From Alistipes sp. (GTDB lineage Bacteria; Bacteroidota; Bacteroidia; Bacteroidales; Rikenellaceae): a stretch of 5,284 nt of DNA. Of this stretch, positions 1-5,283 are shown in pieces. The first letter of the stretch is position 1. Each line of letters starts with the position of its first letter. The stretch is from the NCBI GenBank assembly GCA_017934845.1, contig JAGBIR010000163.1:1-5284 (forward strand), in the 5' to 3' direction. The notes beneath the pieces were generated by a model. It had not been told where the DNA came from and ran no database searches. It saw only the letters and a list, made by a program, of their open reading frames with translations. Made by a program: the position numbers and the translations under genes.

Positions 1-37
1 AAAGTATAATCCCCGACAGGATATGCCATAAAAAGAG

Positions 38-63
38 ATTGCCCGACCAAAAGGCCGAGCAAT
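38..63 (-). terminator. Rho-independent terminator of the blaI–M56 operon
   Basis: In minus-strand RNA this folds into an 11-bp stem (ATTGCTCGGCC pairing with GGTCGGGCAAT) closed by a UUUU loop, followed by CUCUUUUUAU. Two of the pairs are G-U wobbles that would be C-A mismatches in plus-strand RNA, so the element is built to work for minus-strand transcription. It starts about 60 nt after the stop codon of the M56 peptidase gene and ends the repressor–peptidase transcript. Seen directly; no folding energy was computed. Confidence 0.85.
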
Positions 64-124
64 CAACATCGGGTAAAACTTCATCCCGAAAAAAATCCCC
101 TTAAATATATTAATAACAGATCTG

Positions 125-2080
125 TTACTTTGTTGTTGGCAGCTTAACATCCTGCGCAGCTTCATCCGTGATACGAACAGGTAGAGTATAACGCACTTTG
201 ACAGCTTTACCATCCACAGTACCCGGTTCCCACTTCGGACTCCGCTTAAGCACCTTCTTCACAGCCGACTCCACTTCGGGCGACTTACTATTAATAAATT
301 CAACATCACTCAACGAGCCATCCTCCTCAATAACAAAGGTTGCCGTCACAACGCATTTACCACACTTTTTATAAAGTTTCTCTACTTCCAACTTCGACAT
401 CACCCATTTACGGAAATCCATCAAACCGCCGCCTTGGAATTTTGGCATATTCTCCTTGCTCATTTCTGCAATTTGAGTATCCTGCTCCTCTTGCGTTTTT
501 AGCTCATTATCGGTTGCACTTTTATCTTTCTTCAGTGTAATAACCATACAGGCACCACACTCCTTAACATCCTCCATTGTAACCGAAGTACCCTTCAACG
601 CCTCAGCAAGACGTTCGTCACCATATTGCAATACCACAAGAGATTCTATCTCTTCGGGCTTTAGTATCTCGAACATCCTCTTGGATTTATCGAAAGCAAC
701 ACCATCTACAATATAAATTGGCTGCTTAATATTATCAATTTTTTTCACATCGATTTGCACATGATTGGGGCTTATCTGAGAAACCTTTATAGATGAATTT
801 TCCGACGTAGTGATAGGCTCTGCATAAAGAGTGAGCATATCCCTATTATTGTAATTTAGAGAATCATGAGTATATAAATTTCCCGATTTCTTCTTCTCTT
901 CCAATGCCTTTAACTCCTCTTCGCTAAGCGATTTCTTTAGTCTAACAAATACAACACCTCTTGTTTTGACATCCTCAAGTGTGTAGCTACTGCCCTCGAC
1001 ATATTTTTTCAACTCTTCTTCACTCTGTCCCTCCATCTTAAACGAAGTGTATGCAATCTCACTCTCGTCAATATCCAGAATACTCTCCACCAACTTACCA
1101 TCAACCAAATACAAAGGTTCGACACCTTCTGGCATAACCATCATTCGCAATGTTATACCATTACTCTTTGTCGTATCAGACGCAATTGAAGTCTGCTCGT
1201 TTTCTGACGAATCTACATATTGCGTTGCGCGTGCCGTAGTTCCAAACACTACCACCAGCACCATAATCATTGGCACGATAGCCATTTTGCGTAATAGCGC
1301 GTAGCTATTCTTACTCTTGTTAGTCATCATTTTCATTCGTTTTTTAGTTAAAGAATCGCGCAGAGAGTTCGCTATTTCCGGACTATAACCGAACATCTGC
1401 TTGAAAATGGTTTGTATATAAATTGTTCTATCTTCACCCCCACAGAGGACATCCCTGTCGGCCTCAAACTCTTCAACTTCGGTAAGCAGACGCGCTGCCA
1501 TCCACACAAAAGGATTCCACCACAACAGAGCCTTCTGAATCTCCATTACCAAACGCTCATACGAATGACGATGAGCAATATGGCTACATTCGTGCTTTAT
1601 GATTACGGCCAAATCCTCTGCCGAAGTATTACGATTGACATAAATGGTACGAAAGAACGAGAACGACGCCACCGCCACCGATGTACGCACAATGCGAACA
1701 CCATCGACATAGCCGACCTCGGCATCTCGCTCCAGCTTTCGAATACGCCAGAATTGATAGACGAGTAGCACAACAAGTGCCGCTACACCCATACAATACA
1801 ACGACAAAACAACACCTGCCAAAGTGATGATTGGAGCTTGCTCTGTAACCACCTCTGCGGCAGCGACAGCACTACCCTCGCCAATGGTTATCACGGGCAT
1901 CAACCCAGTCTTTGCCGGCCACAGAGGTATCTCCAACAGTGGAATTACAACCGACAGCAACGGCAACACAACCAAATAGAGGCGACACCAACTAAAATCG
2001 GTGCGGCGCTCCAACAGCAAGCGATAGCCAATGAGCAGCAAAGCGCTCACAATCAATATTTCAGCAAGCAAAATATACAT
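125..2080 (-). CDS. BlaR1-like M56 membrane metallopeptidase with plug-like repeats and TonB C-terminal domain
   Basis: Probable signal-transducing inner-membrane zinc peptidase of family M56 (BlaR1/MecR1 type), 651 aa. Hydrophobic segments lie near residues 1-22, 33-54 and 86-109, with a fourth at 265-285. The loop between the third and fourth carries the zinc site HECSH (163-167), WWNPFVW (187-193) and EFEADRD (204-210), the usual M56 layout. The rest should be periplasmic: two similar segments (321-383 and 453-518), each starting with a VDG motif and ending with LKK, resembling the plug region of TonB-dependent receptors, then a TonB C-terminal-like domain (about 555-638; FVIEEDGSLSDVEF, SPKWEPGTVDGKAVKVRYTL). 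No BlaR1-type penicillin-binding sensor domain is visible. The gene follows the BlaI-type repressor after 57 nt and is probably cotranscribed, so the expected role is to relieve repression on an envelope signal. The start fits because the first helix begins at residue 2. There is no clear Shine-Dalgarno. Family and architecture are secure; signal and substrate are inferred. Confidence 0.92.
   Translation of the reverse strand: MYILLAEILIVSALLLIGYRLLLERRTDFSWCRLYLVVLPLLSVVIPLLEIPLWPAKTGLMPVITIGEGSAVAAAEVVTEQAPIITLAGVVLSLYCMGVAALVVLLVYQFWRIRKLERDAEVGYVDGVRIVRTSVAVASFSFFRTIYVNRNTSAEDLAVIIKHECSHIAHRHSYERLVMEIQKALLWWNPFVWMAARLLTEVEEFEADRDVLCGGEDRTIYIQTIFKQMFGYSPEIANSLRDSLTKKRMKMMTNKSKNSYALLRKMAIVPMIMVLVVVFGTTARATQYVDSSENEQTSIASDTTKSNGITLRMMVMPEGVEPLYLVDGKLVESILDIDESEIAYTSFKMEGQSEEELKKYVEGSSYTLEDVKTRGVVFVRLKKSLSEEELKALEEKKKSGNLYTHDSLNYNNRDMLTLYAEPITTSENSSIKVSQISPNHVQIDVKKIDNIKQPIYIVDGVAFDKSKRMFEILKPEEIESLVVLQYGDERLAEALKGTSVTMEDVKECGACMVITLKKDKSATDNELKTQEEQDTQIAEMSKENMPKFQGGGLMDFRKWVMSKLEVEKLYKKCGKCVVTATFVIEEDGSLSDVEFINSKSPEVESAVKKVLKRSPKWEPGTVDGKAVKVRYTLPVRITDEAAQDVKLPTTK
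167..418 (-). other. TonB C-terminal-like domain of the M56 protein (residues 555-638)
   Basis: This part of the peptidase gene encodes a beta-alpha-beta module with features of the TonB C-terminal family: a V-x-F-V-I-x-x-D-G-S-L-S-D-V-x-F strand-turn-strand, a helix with SPEVESAVKKVLKR, then PKWEPGTVDGKAV and the final strand VRYTLPVRI. In TonB this domain contacts the TonB box of outer-membrane receptors. Many Bacteroidota M56 proteins carry such a domain, but what it binds there is unknown to me. It holds a CGKC motif (573-576) at the start of its first strand. Confidence 0.82.
527..724 (-). repeat. Intragenic plug-like repeat, copy 2 (residues 453-518)
   Basis: Second of two diverged copies within the M56 gene. 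It opens with PIYIVDG, continues through EEIESLVVL and GTSVTMEDVK, and ends with MVITLKK. Positions shared with copy 1 include P-x-Y-x-V-D-G, an E-I pair, a G-x-S-x-T-x-E-D-V-K block and a closing V-x-L-K-K. The VDG opening and the end in a short basic strand resemble the plug domain of SusC-type TonB-dependent receptors (V/I-DG ... VLKDA ... G-V-I-x-I-T-T-K). This copy carries CGAC (508-511) where copy 1 has RGVV. Confidence 0.75.
932..1120 (-). repeat. Intragenic plug-like repeat, copy 1 (residues 321-383)
   Basis: First of two diverged copies in the periplasmic part of the M56 protein. It opens with PLYLVDG, contains SEIAYTSFKM and a GSSYTLEDVK block, and closes with GVVFVRLKK. A Glu/Lys-rich helix and about 70 residues of unassigned sequence separate it from copy 2. 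The copies are related at the protein level only and are too diverged to count as recent DNA duplication. Confidence 0.72.
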
Positions 2081-2137
2081 AAATGTAGTTGTTTAATGGT
2101 GTAGTAATAATTTTATCGAAAGTATCTCTTTCAAAAA

Positions 2138-2527
2138 CTATTTCTCGTTCTTCACTCGCTCCATAATCTCCAAAATCTCAGTCATCTCCTGCGACGAAAT
2201 ATTTTCGTGCTGCGAGAAGAATGACACCAATTGTGATATTGAGCCTCCAAAATAGGTCGAGAGCATCGAGCTAACGTACCTTTTGGCATACTCTTCACGA
2301 GCAACAGCAGGATAATAACGGAATCCCTTACCCGCCGTTTCATGCTCCACAAAACCCTTATTCTCCAAAATTTTCACAAAAGTCGCCACCGTTGTGTACT
2401 TCGGCTTTGGCTCTTTCATTCGGGCAATGATGTCGTTCACACTACCCGACCCCAACTCCCAGAGGATTTGCATCACCTCCTCCTCACCTCGAGTCAGCTG
2501 CTGAATGTTGTTTTGTTCCTGTTTCAT
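2138..2527 (-). CDS. BlaI/MecI/CopY-family transcriptional repressor
   Basis: A 129-aa DNA-binding repressor of the penicillinase-repressor (BlaI/MecI) family, the usual length. Residues about 9-80 form the winged helix: LTRGEEEVMQILWELG (first helix), SVNDIIARM, the recognition helix YTTVATFVKILENKGFV (44-60), and a wing with GKGFRYYPAV (66-75). Residues about 81-127 are the helical dimerisation tail. The segment SISQLVSFFSQ (96-106) aligns with the stretch where staphylococcal BlaI is cleaved between Asn and Phe; here the matching bond would be Phe103-Phe104, so the scissile pair is not conserved. The gene is first in a two-gene unit with the M56 peptidase and has its own promoter, so autoregulation is expected. 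The ATG was chosen because the domain begins a few residues in and the promoter lies about 30 nt upstream. Family is certain; the controlled genes are not known. Confidence 0.95.
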   Translation of the reverse strand: MKQEQNNIQQLTRGEEEVMQILWELGSGSVNDIIARMKEPKPKYTTVATFVKILENKGFVEHETAGKGFRYYPAVAREEYAKRYVSSMLSTYFGGSISQLVSFFSQHENISSQEMTEILEIMERVKNEK

Positions 2528-2545
2528 AACGCGTTATTTAATTTT

Positions 2546-2555
2546 GATGTACATC
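2546..2555. promoter_or_regulatory. Perfect 10-bp palindrome over the predicted blaI transcription start
   Basis: GATGTACATC is a perfect palindrome located just after the predicted -7 box and about 20 nt before the blaI start codon. It contains TGTA/TACA half-sites, the elements known from operators of BlaI/MecI/CopY repressors, although here they abut without the usual spacer. A repressor bound here would block transcription start. A 10-bp palindrome can occur by chance, so this is a candidate only. Confidence 0.35.
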
Positions 2556-2557
2556 TT

Positions 2558-2587
2558 CAAATATAGATTTTCTTATCTTGATACAAA
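2558..2587 (-). promoter_or_regulatory. Bacteroidota-type sigma promoter for blaI–M56
   Basis: On the minus strand, TTTG (2584-2587) is followed after 18 nt by TATATTTG (2558-2565). This matches the Bacteroidota housekeeping consensus, TTTG near -33 and TAnnTTTG near -7, with normal spacing. Transcription would start near 2551-2553, leaving a leader of about 25 nt without a Shine-Dalgarno, as is common in this phylum. It is the only such pair I found between the upstream terminator and blaI. Confidence 0.72.
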
Positions 2588-2591
2588 CTTA

Positions 2592-2611
2592 CTACTAAAA
2601 ATTTAGATAAA
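2592..2611. repeat. 20-bp direct repeat, copy 1 (candidate operator)
   Basis: CTACTAAAAATTTAGATAAA occurs here and again, identical, at 2621-2640, a period of 29 bp. Its core CTAAA-AA-TTTAG (2595-2606) is an inverted repeat with a 2-bp centre, as expected for a site bound by a dimeric winged-helix repressor. It ends only four bases upstream of the predicted -33 box of the blaI promoter. The likeliest ligand is the BlaI-type protein encoded next to it, but this is inferred from position alone. Confidence 0.6.
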
Positions 2612-2620
2612 CAAATATTT

Positions 2621-2640
2621 CTACTAAAAATTTAGATAAA
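2621..2640. repeat. 20-bp direct repeat, copy 2 (candidate operator)
   Basis: Exact second copy of the 20-bp element, with its palindromic core at 2624-2635. The start-to-start distance of 29 bp is a little under three helical turns, so two dimers could sit roughly on the same face of the DNA. It lies upstream of the blaI promoter and about 40 bp beyond the terminator of the neighbouring operon. Confidence 0.6.
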
Positions 2641-2679
2641 AGATGTATTTTTTTTATTTCTCCCTATTTTCAAACAAAA

Positions 2680-2707
2680 AACAGCCTTCGGATTACCAAA
2701 GACTGTT
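2680..2707 (-). terminator. Rho-independent terminator of the lgt–SPOR–gtrA operon
   Basis: Minus-strand RNA forms a 12-bp stem (AACAGUCUUUGG with CCGAAGGCUGUU) with a UAAU loop, followed by UUUUGUUUG. Two pairs are G-U wobbles that would become mismatches in plus-strand RNA, so the strand is clear. It begins 23 nt after the gtrA stop codon and separates this operon from the blaI cassette. Confidence 0.88.
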
Positions 2708-2730
2708 ATGCAATTATATTAAAACAGGAA

Positions 2731-3219
2731 TTAAGATTCTCGCTTATCTCCAAAGGCGAAATAGCGGCCCGCGAGATAGCTGTAAACAACACTTGCGGCA
2801 GTAGTTAAAGCCTTCGAGGGAGTCGGCCATATATCACAAACCTCAACGAAGAACTTAATGCAGACGTAATTAAGCAAAATTGAGCCACACACCGAAAGTG
2901 CATATCGTGCCAACTGCCCCACTTCACTATACTCCGCCACATCGAATACCACATTGCGGTTGAGCCAAAAGCCAATAAAAAAAGTAATTGGGAAGACCAC
3001 AACGAGCGACGCGACATGCGGTGACATCACAACATATCCTAAATCGATATATCGCTCGGCAACGACATAGTGGTAAACCAAGAAATACCACACCAAATCG
3101 AGCACCATATTTCCGCCACCACACACTGCATAGCGGAATATACGACGCGACACCAAACTCGATACGGGCGCAATATAAAACAGGTCAATAAAGCGACCTA
3201 TATAGTCTGCCAGACGCAT
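2731..3219 (-). CDS. GtrA-family four-helix membrane protein
   Basis: A 162-aa inner-membrane protein of the GtrA family, typical in size. Four hydrophobic segments lie near residues 28-50, 66-86, 103-124 and 134-154. Family hallmarks are visible: FRYAVCGGGNMVLDLVWYFL (28-47) in the first helix, FFIGFWLNRNVVF (80-92) ending the second, LARY (103-106) opening the third, and SYLAGRYFAF (147-156) at the end. Characterised relatives act in moving or handling polyprenyl-phosphate-linked sugars for decoration of O-antigen, teichoic acids or arabinogalactan. The partner here is unknown, since no glycosyltransferase lies in the window. The ATG overlaps the stop of the upstream SPOR gene by one base (TAATG), which implies translational coupling and fixes the start. 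The family call is firm; the sugar and acceptor cannot be told. Confidence 0.88.
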   Translation of the reverse strand: MRLADYIGRFIDLFYIAPVSSLVSRRIFRYAVCGGGNMVLDLVWYFLVYHYVVAERYIDLGYVVMSPHVASLVVVFPITFFIGFWLNRNVVFDVAEYSEVGQLARYALSVCGSILLNYVCIKFFVEVCDIWPTPSKALTTAASVVYSYLAGRYFAFGDKRES

Positions 3220-4151
3220 TACCTTTTATTATATACCCACAAATCACTAATCGCATCGCGATTTGCGCGAGCGAACTCGGTACATTCTGCCTGCGAGTCG
3301 CTACCATATACGGTAACCATAAACTTATCGCCCTTGAACGGAAGAATAGCGCAAACGGCATTTGGAATAAGCTTGCGAGCCTGCTCAACAGCTCGGTCAG
3401 CATTTGCTTCGGTCGAGAACACGCCCATCACAACATAATAGGCAAAATAATCGCTATGATTTGCTGCCGACACAACGTTCGCCGAGGCAGAATTTGCAGC
3501 TGACGCAGGTGTATTCTGCGACACAACTGCACTCGACTCAGCACCAGCCTCAACACCCTGTTCCAAATTTGCATCCGCCGCAGCAGAATCTACCGTCGTC
3601 GAATCCGCAGCAATAGTTGTATCAGCTATATTTACATTTGCCGCAGCCTCCGTTTGCGCGTTATCTGTACGGGGTTTCACCTCAGGATTACCCCACATAA
3701 TATAGGCAAAGATACCTAGCGCAATGGCCACACATATTGCCACGACAATATATACCCACAAATTTGAGCGACGGCGCACCACAAGAGTCTTTACACCCTT
3801 GGGGTTAATAGCCGCACCAAACGCCGACTCAATTGAGAAGCTCTTATGATTCAACACGCCCACACCGCCGATTGTAACAACAGCACCTTCTTGTGTCTTT
3901 TGCAACCAACGTTTATAAATATCCGACGCCTGCTCTTCAGAACATCCCGCCACGCTGACGATCTCGCTCACGAGCGAAGGAGCCTGCTCCTGCGACGTAA
4001 AGTTCACGACATTTCGCGGGCCGATAAACTTATCATCCGATATTTTGCGCGCACCCTGACGCTCGATAAAGAGCGTACCCACCTCGGGCAAGTAAACTCC
4101 CCGACCGCTGATGAGCATATTATAGATTATCTTATTAACTTCTTCTACCAT
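3219..4151 (-). CDS. HU/CCDC81-like domain, TM and SPOR-domain protein
   Basis: A 310-aa bitopic membrane protein. Residues 1 to about 125 look like the paired HU-like domains (CCDC81-type prokaryotic HU domains 1 and 2) common in Bacteroidota, with VNKIIYNML, GVYLPEVGTLFIER (18-31) and a second unit GAVVTIGGVGVL (89-100). RRR at 126-128 precedes one transmembrane helix (about 131-153), so the N-terminus should be cytoplasmic. Residues 155-234 are a low-complexity Ala/Ser/Thr/Asp linker. Residues 235-310 form a SPOR domain (YYVVMGVFSTEANADRAVEQ, ILPFKGDKFMVTVYG), which in studied proteins binds peptidoglycan lacking stem peptides at division septa. The gene starts 2 nt after lgt and overlaps gtrA by 1 nt. 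A role linking cytoplasm to septal wall is inferred; whether the HU-like part binds DNA is unknown. Confidence 0.88.
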   Translation of the reverse strand: MVEEVNKIIYNMLISGRGVYLPEVGTLFIERQGARKISDDKFIGPRNVVNFTSQEQAPSLVSEIVSVAGCSEEQASDIYKRWLQKTQEGAVVTIGGVGVLNHKSFSIESAFGAAINPKGVKTLVVRRRSNLWVYIVVAICVAIALGIFAYIMWGNPEVKPRTDNAQTEAAANVNIADTTIAADSTTVDSAAADANLEQGVEAGAESSAVVSQNTPASAANSASANVVSAANHSDYFAYYVVMGVFSTEANADRAVEQARKLIPNAVCAILPFKGDKFMVTVYGSDSQAECTEFARANRDAISDLWVYNKR

Positions 4152-4153
4152 CT

Positions 4154-5032
4154 TTACTTGCGTTTTTTATTAGTTTCAACAGCTGCCAAAGGCGATGTTT
4201 TCGGAGTTCCAATCTTAAACTTTCCCTTTGCACCATACCAGATAACCAGAGCGGCCATAATTATAAACGGTATGCTCAACAGCTGACCCATATTAAGCAA
4301 CATTCCCTCCTCGAATGCCTCTTGGTTAACCTTAAACATCTCTATAAAGAAGCGTGTAACAAAGATTCCGACCAGACCCACACCGAACATTATACCGGCG
4401 CGTTTACGAGCCATATCCTTTTTATAATACATCCACATCAAGATAACAAATGTCGTAAAATAGCACAACGCCTCGTAGAGCTGCGACGGATGCTGAACGG
4501 GAATATTCTCAAGAGTCATTCCGGGAAAATTACGGACGAACTTAAAGCCCCAAGGCACATCGGTTACGCTACCAACAATCTCGGAGTTGATAAGGTTACC
4601 TATACGCACCATCGCGCCACCAATCGACACGGGAACCATAATTCGATCCAGCCACCACACATAAGGCATCTTGTATTTGCGCGATGTAATCCACATTCCG
4701 AGCAACATACCCAATGCCGAGCCGTGACTTGCCATACCTCCGTCACGAATGCCGGTTATAATCTCAATGGGATGCTGGCTATAATAGGCAAAGTCATAGA
4801 ACATACAGTGTCCTACACGCGCACCCAGCACCGCACCCAAAGCAATCCACAAAAAGCCGGTCTCCACAATCTGCGGGCCGAAACCTTCGCGCTTTGAAAA
4901 TGCAGTAAAGAATCGCTCGCCAAGCAGGAGTGTTAACGCCCAAGCCAAGCCATAATATCGCAGCTCAAAAGAGCCTATCGAGAACATTACGGGATCGCAG
5001 TCCCAGACAACATACAAAAAATCGTTCAACAT
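4154..5032 (-). CDS. lgt: Prolipoprotein diacylglyceryl transferase Lgt
   Basis: Lgt moves the diacylglyceryl group of phosphatidylglycerol onto the lipobox cysteine of prelipoproteins, the first step of lipoprotein maturation in the inner membrane. The 292-aa length is normal. Motifs in order: RYYGLAW (25-31), DGGMASHGSALG (97-108) with His103, the Lgt signature RIGNLINSEIVG (143-154) with Arg143, Asn146, Glu151 and Gly154, HPSQLYE (181-187), TRFFIEMFK (226-234) with Arg227 and Glu231 corresponding to E. coli Arg239 and Glu243, and GQLLSIP (249-255). About seven hydrophobic helices are spread along the protein and a basic tail ends in KKRK. E. coli Tyr235 appears to be replaced by Ile223, by hand alignment. 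The start gives the short N-terminus usual before the first helix. It lies 38 nt after the kinase gene and 2 nt before the SPOR gene. No convincing promoter is seen in the 38 nt, so cotranscription with the kinase is plausible. Confidence 0.97.
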   Translation of the reverse strand: MLNDFLYVVWDCDPVMFSIGSFELRYYGLAWALTLLLGERFFTAFSKREGFGPQIVETGFLWIALGAVLGARVGHCMFYDFAYYSQHPIEIITGIRDGGMASHGSALGMLLGMWITSRKYKMPYVWWLDRIMVPVSIGGAMVRIGNLINSEIVGSVTDVPWGFKFVRNFPGMTLENIPVQHPSQLYEALCYFTTFVILMWMYYKKDMARKRAGIMFGVGLVGIFVTRFFIEMFKVNQEAFEEGMLLNMGQLLSIPFIIMAALVIWYGAKGKFKIGTPKTSPLAAVETNKKRK

Positions 5033-5070
5033 CTAAAAAATCTTTTTTCTCTTAAAATTCCATCAAAATA

Positions 5071-5283
5071 TTACTTTACGGGCGACTCAACTTTCTTAAG
5101 CGGGAAGGCGAATGTTGTACCGACTCCCAACTCGCTACGCACCTTAATGCGCTCGCCATGAGCCTCGACAATATGCTTAACGATAGCCAAACCAAGGCCC
5201 GTACCGCCCTGCTCGCGAGAACGGCCCTTATCGACACGATAGAAACGCTCGAAGATACGCGGAATATCATCCTTGCCGATACC
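5071..5283 (-). CDS. PhoR-like sensor histidine kinase, C-terminal fragment (5' end outside window)
   Basis: The last 70 codons of a two-component sensor kinase, read from the window edge to a TAA at 5071-5073. What is present is the second half of the HATPase_c ATP-binding domain: the end of the G1 box (GIG), the F box [18 protein letters not shown] (7-24), the G2 box [18 protein letters not shown] (26-43), and the closing strands [15 protein letters not shown] (48-62). The FERFYRVDK and [17 protein letters not shown] wording is close to PhoR/ResE/VicK-type kinases that phosphorylate OmpR-class regulators. The sensor region, DHp domain and response regulator are outside the window, so the stimulus cannot be named. 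No start codon is present; this is a window edge, not a truncation of the gene. An overlapping minus-strand frame at 5076-5270 is a shadow. Confidence 0.92.
   Translation of the reverse strand, partial: GIGKDDIPRIFERFYRVDKGRSREQGGTGLGLAIVKHIVEAHGERIKVRSELGVGTTFAFPLKKVESPVK

Noticed and set aside
68..90. Inverted repeat TCGGG...CCCGA next to a run of seven A
   Set aside because: The stem is only 5 bp with an 11-nt loop, and on the minus strand the T-run comes before the stem rather than after it, so it is not a terminator for the resident genes; the good terminator is at 38-63.
340..2104. Plus-strand frames opposite the M56 gene (340-540, 1047-1304, 1412-1768, 1838-2104)
   Set aside because: Antisense shadows; compositions are unlike real proteins and no promoter or start context supports them.
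2113..2137. Small hairpin (GAAAG-agata-CTTTC) between blaI and the M56 gene
   Set aside because: Short stem, weak wobble and A-U extension, and no U-tract after it. It might tune the repressor:peptidase ratio, but the evidence is too thin to annotate.
2641..2679. T/A homopolymer-rich stretch between the operator repeats and the terminator
   Set aside because: Ordinary AT-rich spacer in a Bacteroidota genome; no open frame, no further copy of the 20-bp element and no second well-formed promoter seen.
3846..4897. Long plus-strand open frames opposite the SPOR and lgt genes (3846-4286 and 4322-4897)
   Set aside because: They lie fully antisense to genes with clear domain evidence, their translations lack recognisable motifs or sensible hydrophobic patterns, and the minus-strand frames explain the codon structure.
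5033..5070. Possible promoter for lgt (TAATATTTTG) in the 38-nt gap after the kinase gene
   Set aside because: The match to TAnnTTTG is off by one base and no properly spaced TTTG was supported; cotranscription from upstream is the simpler reading.
5076..5270. Minus-strand 64-codon frame starting with ATG at the window edge
   Set aside because: The frame ending at 5071 encodes the histidine-kinase F and G2 boxes across the same bases; this one is an out-of-frame Ser/Arg/Val-rich shadow.
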